DNA of 14,875 nucleotides, taken from positions 1-14,875 of the forward strand of contig DAKQ01000008.1 of assembly GCA_002496635.1 (NCBI GenBank). The letters run 5' to 3'. The notes beneath the pieces are model-generated. The model searched no databases. It saw nothing but the letters and a program-made list of their open reading frames with translations, and was not told the DNA's origin. The position numbers and the translations under genes were made by a program. Source of the DNA: Euryarchaeota archaeon UBA82 (lineage in GTDB: Archaea; Thermoplasmatota; Poseidoniia; Poseidoniales; Poseidoniaceae). This document shows positions 1 through 7,727 of the stretch, piece after piece. Numbering within the stretch: position 1 is the first letter of the stretch; each line of letters begins with the position of its first letter.

Positions 1-365
1 CGTTACTCCAAGAACACGGTATTCAAGATCGGTTCCAATTAGCAGCACTCGCAAAGCGTGAGGAAACACTCTTCAGAGATGAAAAAGAACCCATTATCCT
101 CGATCGAAGAGGAAGGGTATTCGTCCATGCCCGAGATGAGGCACATCGTTTTGTCAACACATTCCACAGAAAAAGAAGGAAAAAATCACGCTTGGGTGAC
201 CCATTAGAAAACGTCCTCGGCCTGGGAGCAAAGAAATTACAGACCCTCATTCGTCATTTCGGAGGACGGCAAGGTATCAGCAATGCAAGTATTGACGAAC
301 TCAAGACTGTTCCAGGAATTGGCTCATCACTTGCTAACAGAATCCACGAAGTTTTGCATCGTTAA
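1..365 (+). CDS. uvrC: UvrABC excinuclease subunit C, C-terminal part (5' end outside window)
   Basis: The last 120 residues of UvrC, the subunit that makes the dual incisions in nucleotide excision repair after UvrA/UvrB find the lesion. The reading frame is open from the left edge (codons start at base 3) to a TAA at 363-365. Visible residues 42-50 carry HARDEAHRF, the UvrC signature at the end of the RNase H-like nuclease domain, whose His belongs to the catalytic centre. It is followed by a basic stretch (HRKRRKK, 55-61). Residues 68-120 form the tandem helix-hairpin-helix DNA-binding module, with hairpins at VLGLGAKK and VPGIGSS. The C-terminus has normal length and ends in the usual IHEVLH-type helix. 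The upstream GIY-YIG and UvrB-binding domains are off the window. The stop shares a TTAA palindrome with the stop of the opposing gene. The motif match is very strong. Confidence 0.93.
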   Translation, partial: LLQEHGIQDRFQLAALAKREETLFRDEKEPIILDRRGRVFVHARDEAHRFVNTFHRKRRKKSRLGDPLENVLGLGAKKLQTLIRHFGGRQGISNASIDELKTVPGIGSSLANRIHEVLHR

Positions 366-3300
366 TTGAATTCGTCATTATGCATGGCTTCGAAAGGATC
401 GATTCCCTCTTCATAACCACCGACTTGTCGATCAACTAGGCCAGCCATCTGAGCGAAATCAGATTCTGATAAGCCCATCTTCTGTGCTTTGAGTAGAGAA
501 TTCTTTGATTCGCGTGCAGCTCTCTTCTTTCGCTTCTTCTTACGACGTCTACGGATGAGGAGGATCAATAGAATTAACACAACGGCTGGATATGCCCAGA
601 ATTGACCTAGAAGATACATCCAAGTCACTTGCAATCGGATGGTAACTTCATCATCGAGACCGTCTGGAGGAATCGTATAGGTAATCACCTGGCGCCCATC
701 TTCCATAGAGAGAACCATATTGCCCTGCGTTGATGTTGCTTCAATAGCCTTGATTCCCTTTGGTAGTGTGAAACTCACTGGGCCTGACAAATCCAATTCA
801 GTTTCTTCATGCATTGTCGTATCCCACGAACCAGTCGAGAAGGTCAAAGCCTCACCATCTTCGGGAGGGAAGGTTATACCATCTGTTGAAACTATGCTGT
901 TTGAGAACATCGTCGAGATGCTATCGATCATCGAAACCATTGGAGATAGGAATGGCGAGCGTATTGAATCTTCAGTGAGTAATGAGAATGTCAACAAATC
1001 CAAATCTCCTGAGAAAAGATCACCCCATGGGCTCGAGATCGCGAGAGTATACCTCACCTTTGGAATCTTAATCGAAACGCTCAGAGGAATCTCATCACCC
1101 ACTATTGGCCCAGGTTCGCCAAGTCCAGCAAGACTGGTTTCAATCTCAAAATCACCAATATCGACTTCGTTAAATGGTGAATCTTCAAATTCGGTGAGTT
1201 CCTTTGAAATTATCTGTATTTCATTGGTTAATTTGACACCAACATCTGTTCCAAAATCCATCAAACCTTCTGAAGTGAGATTAAACTCTATGAGTCTGTC
1301 CTCATCGCAATCATCCTCTGAAGAATCAGGATCAAGACATTGTCGAATAACCTTCGGATCATCTGTCCTACCCATTATATCGCCCATTAATCGAACCAAG
1401 TCACTTGGAATAACATCCATTCTTATCGTGGTATCATCATTAACATCGTAGTACCCTTGTGGCAAAGCAACTCGGTGAACAACAGCACTGGCTTCGAGAC
1501 CAAACTCAACAGATACGGATTTGGTCCACTCGTTAACATCGAACGTATCAAAATCAATTTCAAGTGAAGTTGATACACACGTTTTCTGGGTCTGGACACA
1601 AATGACATCCCCTTCTGCATTGTAAATTGGATGATTGTATGTGTAAGGTGAAGGGCCTGCAATTGAAATTTCATTGCGATTATCACCCTCGAGAGAATGT
1701 TGGAGGATAATTCGATCCTCACCGTCTATGGTTTCAATCCAACTCGGTAAAATTAACTCCAAAGTAATCTCCGTTGGAGGTAAATCTGATGGAATCATAC
1801 TTTCAAGGAAATCGGTATTCAGAACAGTTTCTAGAGAAAGACCAGCATCCATTACACGGCGTAAATCCTCTTCTGTAATGCTGTTAATTTGTGTTGAGAA
1901 TTGTGTTTCAGGGATGTTGTCTTGGATGATATCAAGTAAACCGAGATTGAAAGTATTACTTGTTGAACGGAGATAAATCGGATGATTATATCCCATTGCA
2001 GAAGGGCCCTGAATACAGTATGAGAGAGTTGTTGGAGGCGTCACTGTTTCTGAACAACCTGTTGAGTGCGTGTAATTCAGTCCACCTGCTGCGCCTTGTA
2101 TTCCATCTGCTACGGAATCACTTACCCACGTTAATTGACTCATCTCTATATTCTGATTTCCTGGTATAGAATCAGAAAAGGCATCTCCAATTGAATCAAC
2201 AGGGAATTGATCAGTAAAGTCATCTAATGGAGCAATTCCATTTTCATATGCAAGACGAATCCCATCGGAAGTAATCTGAGGGATTGTAGCAAGTTCTGAC
2301 AACTCGACAAGAGATATCCCCCAGTCCGTCATCGTATTTTGATCCAGATATTTCAGTCCAGCAATGAAGTCGATTTGGACGGCTTGTTCATTGAATAAGT
2401 CAACTTTGAGATAAAGAGAAATTGCTTCATCATTTGGATCGAGTTCAACCACTTGGGTTGTTGATGAGTTACGATAAGCCATGGTAAGGCTCACAGTTTG
2501 ATCGATACGAGAATCACCTACTCCTGCTTGGAGATTATCGACGGTCCACACGCCTGCAAAGTAGGCAGGAGGGCCTGGTTCAGCAGTCACGGTACCATTG
2601 CTATCAACACCAATAATGGTTGCATAATCTGGTGGATTAATCGAGAAGGTTGAAGCATGACCTGGTTCAGCAAAAACGTCGAACTTTGTTGTTAATTCAG
2701 AACCCATAATCAACAGGCCTTGGTATGCTCGTTCCAAGTCTAAATCTGTATTCTCAAGGAGGTTGAATGTGCTTGTTGACAAACTAATATCTGCTATAGT
2801 CGAGAAACACAATGGTGGGTCAAAGACGTTGTTTTGACTTGCCCCTTCAGCTCCATGTACCGAGTCAATTGATGCATCGGTCGTACAAGGAATTGTTGTA
2901 CCTCCTTCTGTATAGGAGGTATCATACTGCGTGTTAATGCCATTTACAGTTCCAAACCCTGATGCGAGTAAATCTTGAATCGTACTCTGGACTTCTCCAA
3001 GCATTCGATCGCCAACAGTCCCAGAACCATCATCATAAGCAAAGTAACTACGAATCATGTCTGCTGGAATTCCATCGTTTACGTCCAAACCATCGTTCGC
3101 AAGTGCTGTTTGTATAAGTGGGTCATCTAGACCAACTTTACTTCTATCAAATTCTCGAATCGCCCAACTCAACGAAAGTGTAATTCTGGAAGTATCCTCC
3201 AAATCGAAGTCATAGGTTCCTCGAATCCAATCTTGTTGATGTGGCGTCCCATCGTCATTCGAATCGTAATCATCACACTCGCTCATTCCCGCACCATCGC

Positions 3301-3409
3301 ATGCGGCCATGCCATCAGCAGAGACGAGGGGTGCTAGGATTGGTATCACGAAAAACAGTGTTAGACAGAGACTGAAAAGACGTAATTTCCCAACATTCTC
3401 GGCTTCCAT
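362..3409 (-). CDS. Large secreted, C-terminally membrane-anchored acidic surface protein, function unknown
   Basis: A 1015-residue protein I do not recognise as a named family. A signal peptide (hydrophobic core about residues 10-29, likely cleavage after VSADG) is followed by about 900 acidic, Ser/Thr-rich extracellular residues. One transmembrane helix lies at about 930-952, then an eleven-residue all Arg/Lys stop-transfer cluster (953-963) and a short acidic cytoplasmic tail. Cys occur in close pairs that could form disulfides (37/45, 175/201, 452/465, 604/611, 691/701). The motif GPS-x4-YNHPIY appears twice (around 468-479 and 585-596), each followed by a beta-rich STS/TF-type segment, so the ectodomain probably contains duplicated domains. 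The layout is typical of giant Thermoplasmatota surface proteins. It starts at ATG 3409, with AGAGGT only 3 nt upstream. Its neighbour taw2 is divergent and uvrC convergent, so it is probably transcribed alone. A role in envelope structure or adhesion is a guess. Confidence 0.8.
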   Translation of the reverse strand: MEAENVGKLRLFSLCLTLFFVIPILAPLVSADGMAACDGAGMSECDDYDSNDDGTPHQQDWIRGTYDFDLEDTSRITLSLSWAIREFDRSKVGLDDPLIQTALANDGLDVNDGIPADMIRSYFAYDDGSGTVGDRMLGEVQSTIQDLLASGFGTVNGINTQYDTSYTEGGTTIPCTTDASIDSVHGAEGASQNNVFDPPLCFSTIADISLSTSTFNLLENTDLDLERAYQGLLIMGSELTTKFDVFAEPGHASTFSINPPDYATIIGVDSNGTVTAEPGPPAYFAGVWTVDNLQAGVGDSRIDQTVSLTMAYRNSSTTQVVELDPNDEAISLYLKVDLFNEQAVQIDFIAGLKYLDQNTMTDWGISLVELSELATIPQITSDGIRLAYENGIAPLDDFTDQFPVDSIGDAFSDSIPGNQNIEMSQLTWVSDSVADGIQGAAGGLNYTHSTGCSETVTPPTTLSYCIQGPSAMGYNHPIYLRSTSNTFNLGLLDIIQDNIPETQFSTQINSITEEDLRRVMDAGLSLETVLNTDFLESMIPSDLPPTEITLELILPSWIETIDGEDRIILQHSLEGDNRNEISIAGPSPYTYNHPIYNAEGDVICVQTQKTCVSTSLEIDFDTFDVNEWTKSVSVEFGLEASAVVHRVALPQGYYDVNDDTTIRMDVIPSDLVRLMGDIMGRTDDPKVIRQCLDPDSSEDDCDEDRLIEFNLTSEGLMDFGTDVGVKLTNEIQIISKELTEFEDSPFNEVDIGDFEIETSLAGLGEPGPIVGDEIPLSVSIKIPKVRYTLAISSPWGDLFSGDLDLLTFSLLTEDSIRSPFLSPMVSMIDSISTMFSNSIVSTDGITFPPEDGEALTFSTGSWDTTMHEETELDLSGPVSFTLPKGIKAIEATSTQGNMVLSMEDGRQVITYTIPPDGLDDEVTIRLQVTWMYLLGQFWAYPAVVLILLILLIRRRRKKKRKKRAARESKNSLLKAQKMGLSESDFAQMAGLVDRQVGGYEEGIDPFEAMHNDEFN

Positions 3410-3425
3410 GATACCTCTACAATCC

Positions 3426-3445
3426 GAAGTCCTTCAAAGGACTTC
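3426..3445. promoter_or_regulatory. Near-perfect 20-bp palindrome between divergent genes (candidate operator or 5' hairpin)
   Basis: The arms GAAGTCCTT and AAGGACTTC are perfect 9-bp inverted repeats separated by two bases (CA). The site lies 16 bp from the ATG of the 1015-residue surface protein and about 27 bp from the ATG of taw2, where transcription would begin in either direction. It could bind a dimeric regulator or fold as a hairpin in a leader. Nothing else in the gap resembles a terminator (no T run follows). Confidence 0.5.
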
Positions 3446-3472
3446 CCCATAGGAGTGGTCAGTGGCGTGGTT

Positions 3473-4585
3473 ATGGACGAACTTGTTGCAGTCATTGTCC
3501 CGATACAGTTTGGAGAGCAGATGTATGAACATCTGCGTCGCACAAAGGCATTGAACAAGAAGTACACGCCTGTACGAGTCAATGAAGAACTTGCTCTTCC
3601 AATTTATTCCACAACTCCTCCAGATTTCTCAACTGATATTCCTTACAGAATTGAGAAGATAATGTTTGAACATTCGTCCCCGTCATTAAATCCTCATCAG
3701 CAAATTGAGGCGGTGGTTCGAAGGTATATTTCGACAGACATGGAGCATATTATAGAATTGATTCCTACAAAATGGGAGCGGTTAGATGATCTTATTCTCT
3801 TTCCTAAAGAGGCGTTTACTCAACCAATTTGGGACGAAATAATTGAAGATACATTTGACTTCTTTACACAGATTGCAGACGTATTACAAGTACGAAGGAT
3901 TGGGCGACAACATCCTATTGCAAACGATACAATCCGCTCCTCTCAAATGGAATTATTGCTTGGAGATTCTGGTTGGGTCGAAGTAAAAGACAATGGCCTA
4001 TACTACGGATTTGATGCATGCAAAGTGATGTACTCCTCTGGTAATGTTACAGAACGTCATCGAATGGGGTCTCTGGATGTTAAGGAAGAAATCATTGTTG
4101 ATGCCTTTGCAGGTATTGGTTACTATTCTCTTCCGTTACTTGTCCATGGAAAAGCCGCCCATGTTCACGCTTGTGAACTAAACCCTGAGAGCATCAAAGC
4201 CTTGCAATGGGCTGCTCAAAAGAATGAGGTCACACAATCGATCACAATCCACAAGGGAGATAATCAAAACACACTACCGGCATTAAACAGAGTTGCGGAT
4301 CGAGTTCTATTGGGTTTGCTTCCTAGTTCTGAAGCAGCATGGAAGCTTGCGGTTTTAGCACTCAAAGAGCAAGGTGGAAGCATGCATATTCACATGAATG
4401 TTGAAGAAGAACACATCGAAAAGTGGACAAAAGATACAATCCAAACCTGCTTGAATTATGCTCGCAAAGATGATCGTGATTGGTACTGCAGCCATCAGCA
4501 TCTCGAGAAGGTCAAATGGTATGCACCGCGAGTACGTCATGTTGTACTTGATGTTTCATTTTCATCGAGTAATTCTGCATCATAA
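3473..4585 (+). CDS. taw2: TYW2-type tRNA(Phe) G37 aminocarboxypropyltransferase (wyosine pathway)
   Basis: A class I SAM-dependent enzyme of the Trm5/TYW2 family. TYW2/Taw2 moves the 3-amino-3-carboxypropyl group of SAM onto the tricyclic base at position 37 of tRNA(Phe), a step of wyosine synthesis that supports reading-frame maintenance. Counting from ATG 3473 (370 residues), the motif before the fold is KVMYSSGNVTERHR (184-197), SAM motif I is DAFAGIGYYS (210-219), the ribose-binding acidic strand is CELNPES (234-240), and DRVLLGLLPSSE (276-287) followed by HIHMNVE is the pattern typical of TYW2. Trm5 carries a different catalytic NPP-like motif there. The C-terminal VKWYAPRVRHVVLDV strand is also family-like. 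The start is uncertain: in-frame GTGs lie at 3455 and 3467, and AGGAG at 3451-3455 best fits GTG 3467 or ATG 3473. The gene stands alone on this strand and its last 49 bp overlap the opposing cyclophilin gene. Confidence 0.86.
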   Translation: MDELVAVIVPIQFGEQMYEHLRRTKALNKKYTPVRVNEELALPIYSTTPPDFSTDIPYRIEKIMFEHSSPSLNPHQQIEAVVRRYISTDMEHIIELIPTKWERLDDLILFPKEAFTQPIWDEIIEDTFDFFTQIADVLQVRRIGRQHPIANDTIRSSQMELLLGDSGWVEVKDNGLYYGFDACKVMYSSGNVTERHRMGSLDVKEEIIVDAFAGIGYYSLPLLVHGKAAHVHACELNPESIKALQWAAQKNEVTQSITIHKGDNQNTLPALNRVADRVLLGLLPSSEAAWKLAVLALKEQGGSMHIHMNVEEEHIEKWTKDTIQTCLNYARKDDRDWYCSHQHLEKVKWYAPRVRHVVLDVSFSSSNSAS

Positions 4586-5514
4586 ACCTTAACGTCCACT
4601 GACTCAACTTTTTGACTCGAAACAAACATCATCACACCACCAATTCCTACAGCAATAGCGACTAAGATAAGAACCAGAAGTCCTGTTGAAACACCTCCAT
4701 CTTCGCCTCCATCGACTCCTTGGCCACTTAATTCCCCATCTGGGTCGGCAACTCCGATCATCTCGATTTTATTGATCCGTGCTTCATAGACAGGGCGCCC
4801 TGCGGCTGATGCTGGGTTCTCGAGGATTTCACAACCTGCTGGAGCATCGTTTGTTGGAGTGCATGCTATTGCTCGCACGTGGCTCATTCCTTGGCGAACA
4901 ATACCAAATGTTGCATATCCTCCATCATCTCTGTTTTCAGGATCAAGCCCATGAGCCTCTGTTTCAGCGATGTACCATTGTGAATCAGCGGAGTCTTCGT
5001 CCGCACCTCGAGCCATTCCAATCGCTCCATCGACATGACTTAGGTTCTCATCGTGTTCAAGTGGGATCGTCTCACCAGTACCACCAGAACCGCAATTCAG
5101 ATTTGTAGCGGGATAAACGATGACCGTTGTGCATTCAGGATCTCCTGATTGAGTGACGAAATCGTTAATCACTCGATGAAAGAATATTCCATCATACAAT
5201 CCGTCTTCAACATGTTCGACCATATTTGCAACTGTTATCGGAGCCCATTGAGGAAACAATTCAATGATAATTTCCCCAGTTACTTCGTCTGCAAAGTGAT
5301 CGGGTGTATATGTGACATTAATAGAAAACACGGGATCATTGTAATACGAAAATTGCATTGGAGTATCTTCAACAACTGGACCATCACTCCATGTGGTTGG
5401 ATCAATTCCGTTGCTTCTCCAATCAGCCTCATCTTGAGCGGAAGTGATACCTGGCATCATTAGAAACAATGCAATCAGAACAAAGGAAGTTCTGTGCAGA
5501 GCACACTGTCGCAT
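4537..5514 (-). CDS. Secreted, membrane-anchored cyclophilin-type peptidyl-prolyl cis-trans isomerase
   Basis: Catalyses cis-trans isomerisation of Xaa-Pro bonds, here almost certainly outside the cytoplasmic membrane as a folding helper for exported proteins. Of 325 residues, about 1-26 are a signal peptide (core FVLIALFLMM, ending near TSA-QD). The cyclophilin domain covers about 66-255: IIIELFPQWAPITVANMVEH (82-101), the catalytic segment FFHRVINDFVTQSGDP (111-126, with Arg114 equivalent to CypA Arg55 and Gln122), GAIGMARGADEDSADSQWYI (163-182), and YATFGIVRQGMSHV (200-213). Insertions with Cys pairs (128/141, 218/228) suggest disulfides. A Gly/Asp linker leads to a transmembrane helix at about 278-298 and a short acidic cytoplasmic tail. 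The gene starts 37 bp after colD on the same strand and may be the last gene of that operon, though I see no Shine-Dalgarno site. The CypA SQFFI motif reads SQWYI, an aromatic swap. Confidence 0.92.
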   Translation of the reverse strand: MRQCALHRTSFVLIALFLMMPGITSAQDEADWRSNGIDPTTWSDGPVVEDTPMQFSYYNDPVFSINVTYTPDHFADEVTGEIIIELFPQWAPITVANMVEHVEDGLYDGIFFHRVINDFVTQSGDPECTTVIVYPATNLNCGSGGTGETIPLEHDENLSHVDGAIGMARGADEDSADSQWYIAETEAHGLDPENRDDGGYATFGIVRQGMSHVRAIACTPTNDAPAGCEILENPASAAGRPVYEARINKIEMIGVADPDGELSGQGVDGGEDGGVSTGLLVLILVAIAVGIGGVMMFVSSQKVESVDVKVYDAELLDENETSSTT

Positions 5515-5551
5515 GTGTTAGCCATTATGTGCTAATTCATCAAACATACGT

Positions 5552-6727
5552 TCATTGACGCTGGTTATCGAGGCAGGACTTCAACAAATTTGCAAATTGG
5601 TGGAGTTGTTGTGAAATGTCATAGTGGTGATTCCCGACGAAGAATCCTTGTTCGTGAATCTTATTTGCAGCATTAAGCGGCCCATGGATGCTATGATTTA
5701 GATGTTCTATGACGGGATTGAGAGTGAAGTTTCCAGCTACGATCGGTCGAGTTTCGATACCGACTTCACGCAATACATCGAGTACAGGGGCACGTTCGCA
5801 CCAGTCAGGCAAAACAATCGAGAAGCCGAACCATGATGACTCGCCAACCTCTCTTTGAATCATTATTTCGGGCACCTCTTTCATGAGATTTTGGAAGGTG
5901 ACTGCATTCTTTCTCCTTCCTGTGATAATATCATTCACTTTTCGAAGTTGAGCTTGCCCAATGGCCCCGGACATTTCCAATGGACGTAAGTTGTATCCAG
6001 GAAGTACGAAACGGAAGGATTCCATGAATGGGTCATTTGATTTCTCAACAACATGATTCTCTTGAGGTAGATTACGCGTCCAGCCATGAGCACGTAGAGA
6101 AAGCATTACGTGGTACAATTCTTCATCATCGGTGACCGTCACGCCACCTTCCATTGTCGAGATATGGTGGCTAAAGAAGCAACTAAACGTACCAGCAAGA
6201 CCGAAAGTTCCTGCTTGCTTACCATCGATTGTCGCCCCTAAAGATTCACAATTATCTTCGATAACATGCAAGTTGTTCTTGTCTGCAATCTCTAGTAGTC
6301 GATGATAATCAACAGAATTACCAAGAAGATTGACTGCAAAAATAAGTTTTGTTTTCTCTGTGATTGCTGCCTCGACTGCATCTAAATCGATGTTTAATGT
6401 CTCTTCGTTAATATCGACAAAGCGCATTGTAAGGCCATATTGATGAACTGGAAAATATGTTGTTGACCAAGACACTGCTGGCACGAGTACCTCGTCCCCT
6501 GGCTTCAAGTCAATGCCTTTAGCGTATATCATTCCTGCAACTGCAAGAAGATTCGCAGAGGAGCCTGAGTTCGACATGATGGCGTATTTTGATCCGAAAA
6601 ATGATGCAAATTCCTTTTCGAACTTTTCAACTTCTGGCCCCATGCTAAACCGGTCGCTCTCAATCACACGTTGGATAGCATTGTATTCTTCATCATCCCA
6701 AGTACTGGTTGCTAATGGTAAACTCAC
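5552..6727 (-). CDS. colD: ColD-like PLP-dependent GDP-4-keto-6-deoxymannose 3-dehydratase (DegT/DnrJ/EryC1 superfamily)
   Basis: A 391-residue aspartate-aminotransferase-fold sugar enzyme. The cofactor pocket shows SNSGSSAN (52-59) and [10 protein letters not shown] (156-165, Asp158 facing the pyridine nitrogen). The residue that is normally the Schiff-base Lys is His in [12 protein letters not shown] (184-195; His187). That Lys-to-His change marks the 3-dehydratases ColD and E1/RfbH, which use PLP/PMP to remove the C3 hydroxyl instead of transaminating. ColD-like blocks follow: [11 protein letters not shown] (211-221), [20 protein letters not shown] (242-261), [10 protein letters not shown] (325-334) and GFFVGNHH (361-368). 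The four-Cys iron-sulfur motif of E1 is absent, so ColD (no cluster, glutamate-driven) is the better model. The substrate is inferred, not shown. The start is GTG 6727, overlapping the stop of the upstream reductase gene as GTGA, with AGGAGG 8 nt before it. An ordinary aminotransferase is unlikely. Confidence 0.83.
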   Translation of the reverse strand: MSLPLATSTWDDEEYNAIQRVIESDRFSMGPEVEKFEKEFASFFGSKYAIMSNSGSSANLLAVAGMIYAKGIDLKPGDEVLVPAVSWSTTYFPVHQYGLTMRFVDINEETLNIDLDAVEAAITEKTKLIFAVNLLGNSVDYHRLLEIADKNNLHVIEDNCESLGATIDGKQAGTFGLAGTFSCFFSHHISTMEGGVTVTDDEELYHVMLSLRAHGWTRNLPQENHVVEKSNDPFMESFRFVLPGYNLRPLEMSGAIGQAQLRKVNDIITGRRKNAVTFQNLMKEVPEIMIQREVGESSWFGFSIVLPDWCERAPVLDVLREVGIETRPIVAGNFTLNPVIEHLNHSIHGPLNAANKIHEQGFFVGNHHYDISQQLHQFANLLKSCLDNQRQ

Positions 6728-7644
6728 TCTAATGCCCTCCTGAGATAGTCATACGTGAACATCAATGCTTCTTCAAATGGAGTTTTTGGCGACCACCCGA
6801 ATTCGTTCTGTTTTGAGAGTTTCAAATATCGCCGTTTTCGACCTACTGGGCGGGTCAAGTCATGCTGTAATTCACCATTATACCCGATGACTTTAGCCAT
6901 ATGCCGATGCATTTCATTGACGCTAACTTCGACTCCAGAGCCAACATTCATCACCTCTGGTAATTCAGAGAATTTTGAAAGTGCGAAATTCAAGAAATCG
7001 GCCAAATCTGGCGCATAAAGAAATTCTCGCTTCGCAGTACCATCCCCCCAAATTACAACCGGTGCGTTACCATTTTCTTTCGCTTGATGCATTCGATGAA
7101 GAATCGCAGGTAACATATGTCCTGTTTCCAGCGAGAAATTGTCGAAAGGACCGAATAAATTGCATGGATGTATCGTTTTGAATGAGGTTTTATGTTGCTC
7201 ATTTGCCATCACACATGCTCTGTATACCACGTATTTGGATAAAGCATATCCTTCGATTGGTCCTTCAAAACCACCACTACCAAGGGATTCCTCACACAAC
7301 GGTTGAGGAGCATCATTCGGATAGACTGTGGCACTTCCAACATTGATCATATTCTTGATTTCGAGTTCAATACAGGCACGTATCAAATTGAGCCCCATCA
7401 TTACGTTACTATCGAAAGAATGGTGTTTTGTCGTTGTATTGGAAGCAATACCTGAAACATAAGCAGCGCAATGAATAACCGTATCGATTTTGATTGATTT
7501 CAAATAACTCAATGTCGCCAATGAATCGGTTAAATCTAATTCATCCCGGTCAGGAGCATAGACGAAGTGGCCTGTTTCCTCAAGGATTGGGACGAGATGA
7601 CGCCCCAACATTCCGGAGCCCCCTGTCACCAGAACATTGGCCAT
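6724..7644 (-). CDS. GDP-L-fucose-synthase/ColC-like nucleotide-sugar reductase (extended SDR)
   Basis: A 306-residue NAD(P)-dependent extended short-chain dehydrogenase. The Rossmann motif GGSGMLG is at 8-14, the active-site Ser in NVGSATVYP (101-109; Ser104), and YALSK at 133-137 supplies the catalytic Tyr and Lys. Further blocks match the GDP-4-keto-6-deoxymannose epimerase/reductase family: PCNLFGPFDNF (160-170), His176 in ETGHMLPA (equivalent to the epimerase His179 of E. coli GDP-fucose synthase), VVIWGDGTAKREFLY (196-210) and MNVGSGVEVSVNE (232-244). In E. coli Fcl the base is Cys109; here that position is Thr106, so epimerisation may be altered or lost. The next gene is a ColD-like dehydratase, so the likely role is the final step of a GDP-3,6-dideoxyhexose route (ColC in colitose synthesis) instead of GDP-L-fucose. 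It starts at ATG 7644 with no Shine-Dalgarno, consistent with a leaderless transcript. Confidence 0.84.
   Translation of the reverse strand: MANVLVTGGSGMLGRHLVPILEETGHFVYAPDRDELDLTDSLATLSYLKSIKIDTVIHCAAYVSGIASNTTTKHHSFDSNVMMGLNLIRACIELEIKNMINVGSATVYPNDAPQPLCEESLGSGGFEGPIEGYALSKYVVYRACVMANEQHKTSFKTIHPCNLFGPFDNFSLETGHMLPAILHRMHQAKENGNAPVVIWGDGTAKREFLYAPDLADFLNFALSKFSELPEVMNVGSGVEVSVNEMHRHMAKVIGYNGELQHDLTRPVGRKRRYLKLSKQNEFGWSPKTPFEEALMFTYDYLRRALE
6736..6741 (-). promoter_or_regulatory. Shine-Dalgarno site for colD inside the upstream gene
   Basis: AGGAGG on the minus strand, inside the last codons of the reductase gene and 8 nt before the GTG at 6727. It decides the non-ATG start of the dehydratase and supports translational coupling of the two genes. 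Confidence 0.7.
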
Positions 7645-7665
7645 GCGTCGTGCTACTACCTCGAC

Positions 7666-7674
7666 CTTAAATAG
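7666..7674. promoter_or_regulatory. TATA-like element shared by the divergent sugar operons
   Basis: CTTAAATAG (plus) matches the archaeal TATA consensus TTTAAATA in 7 of 8 positions and reads CTATTTAAG on the minus strand. Its centre is 26 bp from the ATG at 7644, the expected spacing for a leaderless minus-strand transcript. In the other direction it would give a start near 7695 and a leader of about 38 nt carrying a Shine-Dalgarno site. It is the only clear AT box in the 88-bp gap; no separate second box was seen. Confidence 0.45.
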
Positions 7675-7718
7675 GAATGTCCATAGGGAAAATCAATCAC
7701 TTTGGTGAAGAAGATAAG

Positions 7719-7727
7719 AGAGGTGAT
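7719..7727 (+). promoter_or_regulatory. Shine-Dalgarno site fixing the TTG start of the first glycosyltransferase
   Basis: AGAGGTGAT, complementary to the 3' end of archaeal 16S rRNA, with 7 nt between GAGGTG and the TTG at 7733. The ATG at 7726 inside it is in another frame. The match supports the rare TTG start. Confidence 0.72.

Noticed and set aside
720..1451. Long open plus-strand frame of 243 codons inside the surface-protein gene
   Set aside because: It is antisense to a coding sequence with a clear signal peptide and anchor; its product is Ser/Ile-rich with no recognisable motif, as expected of a shadow frame.
3426..3445. Palindrome as an intrinsic terminator
   Set aside because: It lies between two divergent starts, so no transcript ends there, and no T run follows.
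3473..4585. Trm5 tRNA (guanine-37-N1) methyltransferase
   Set aside because: The LGLLPSSE and HIHMNVE motifs are those of TYW2/Taw2; Trm5 would show a different catalytic motif there.
5552..6727. Ordinary DegT-type sugar aminotransferase
   Set aside because: The Schiff-base Lys is His and the flanking blocks match ColD-type 3-dehydratases.
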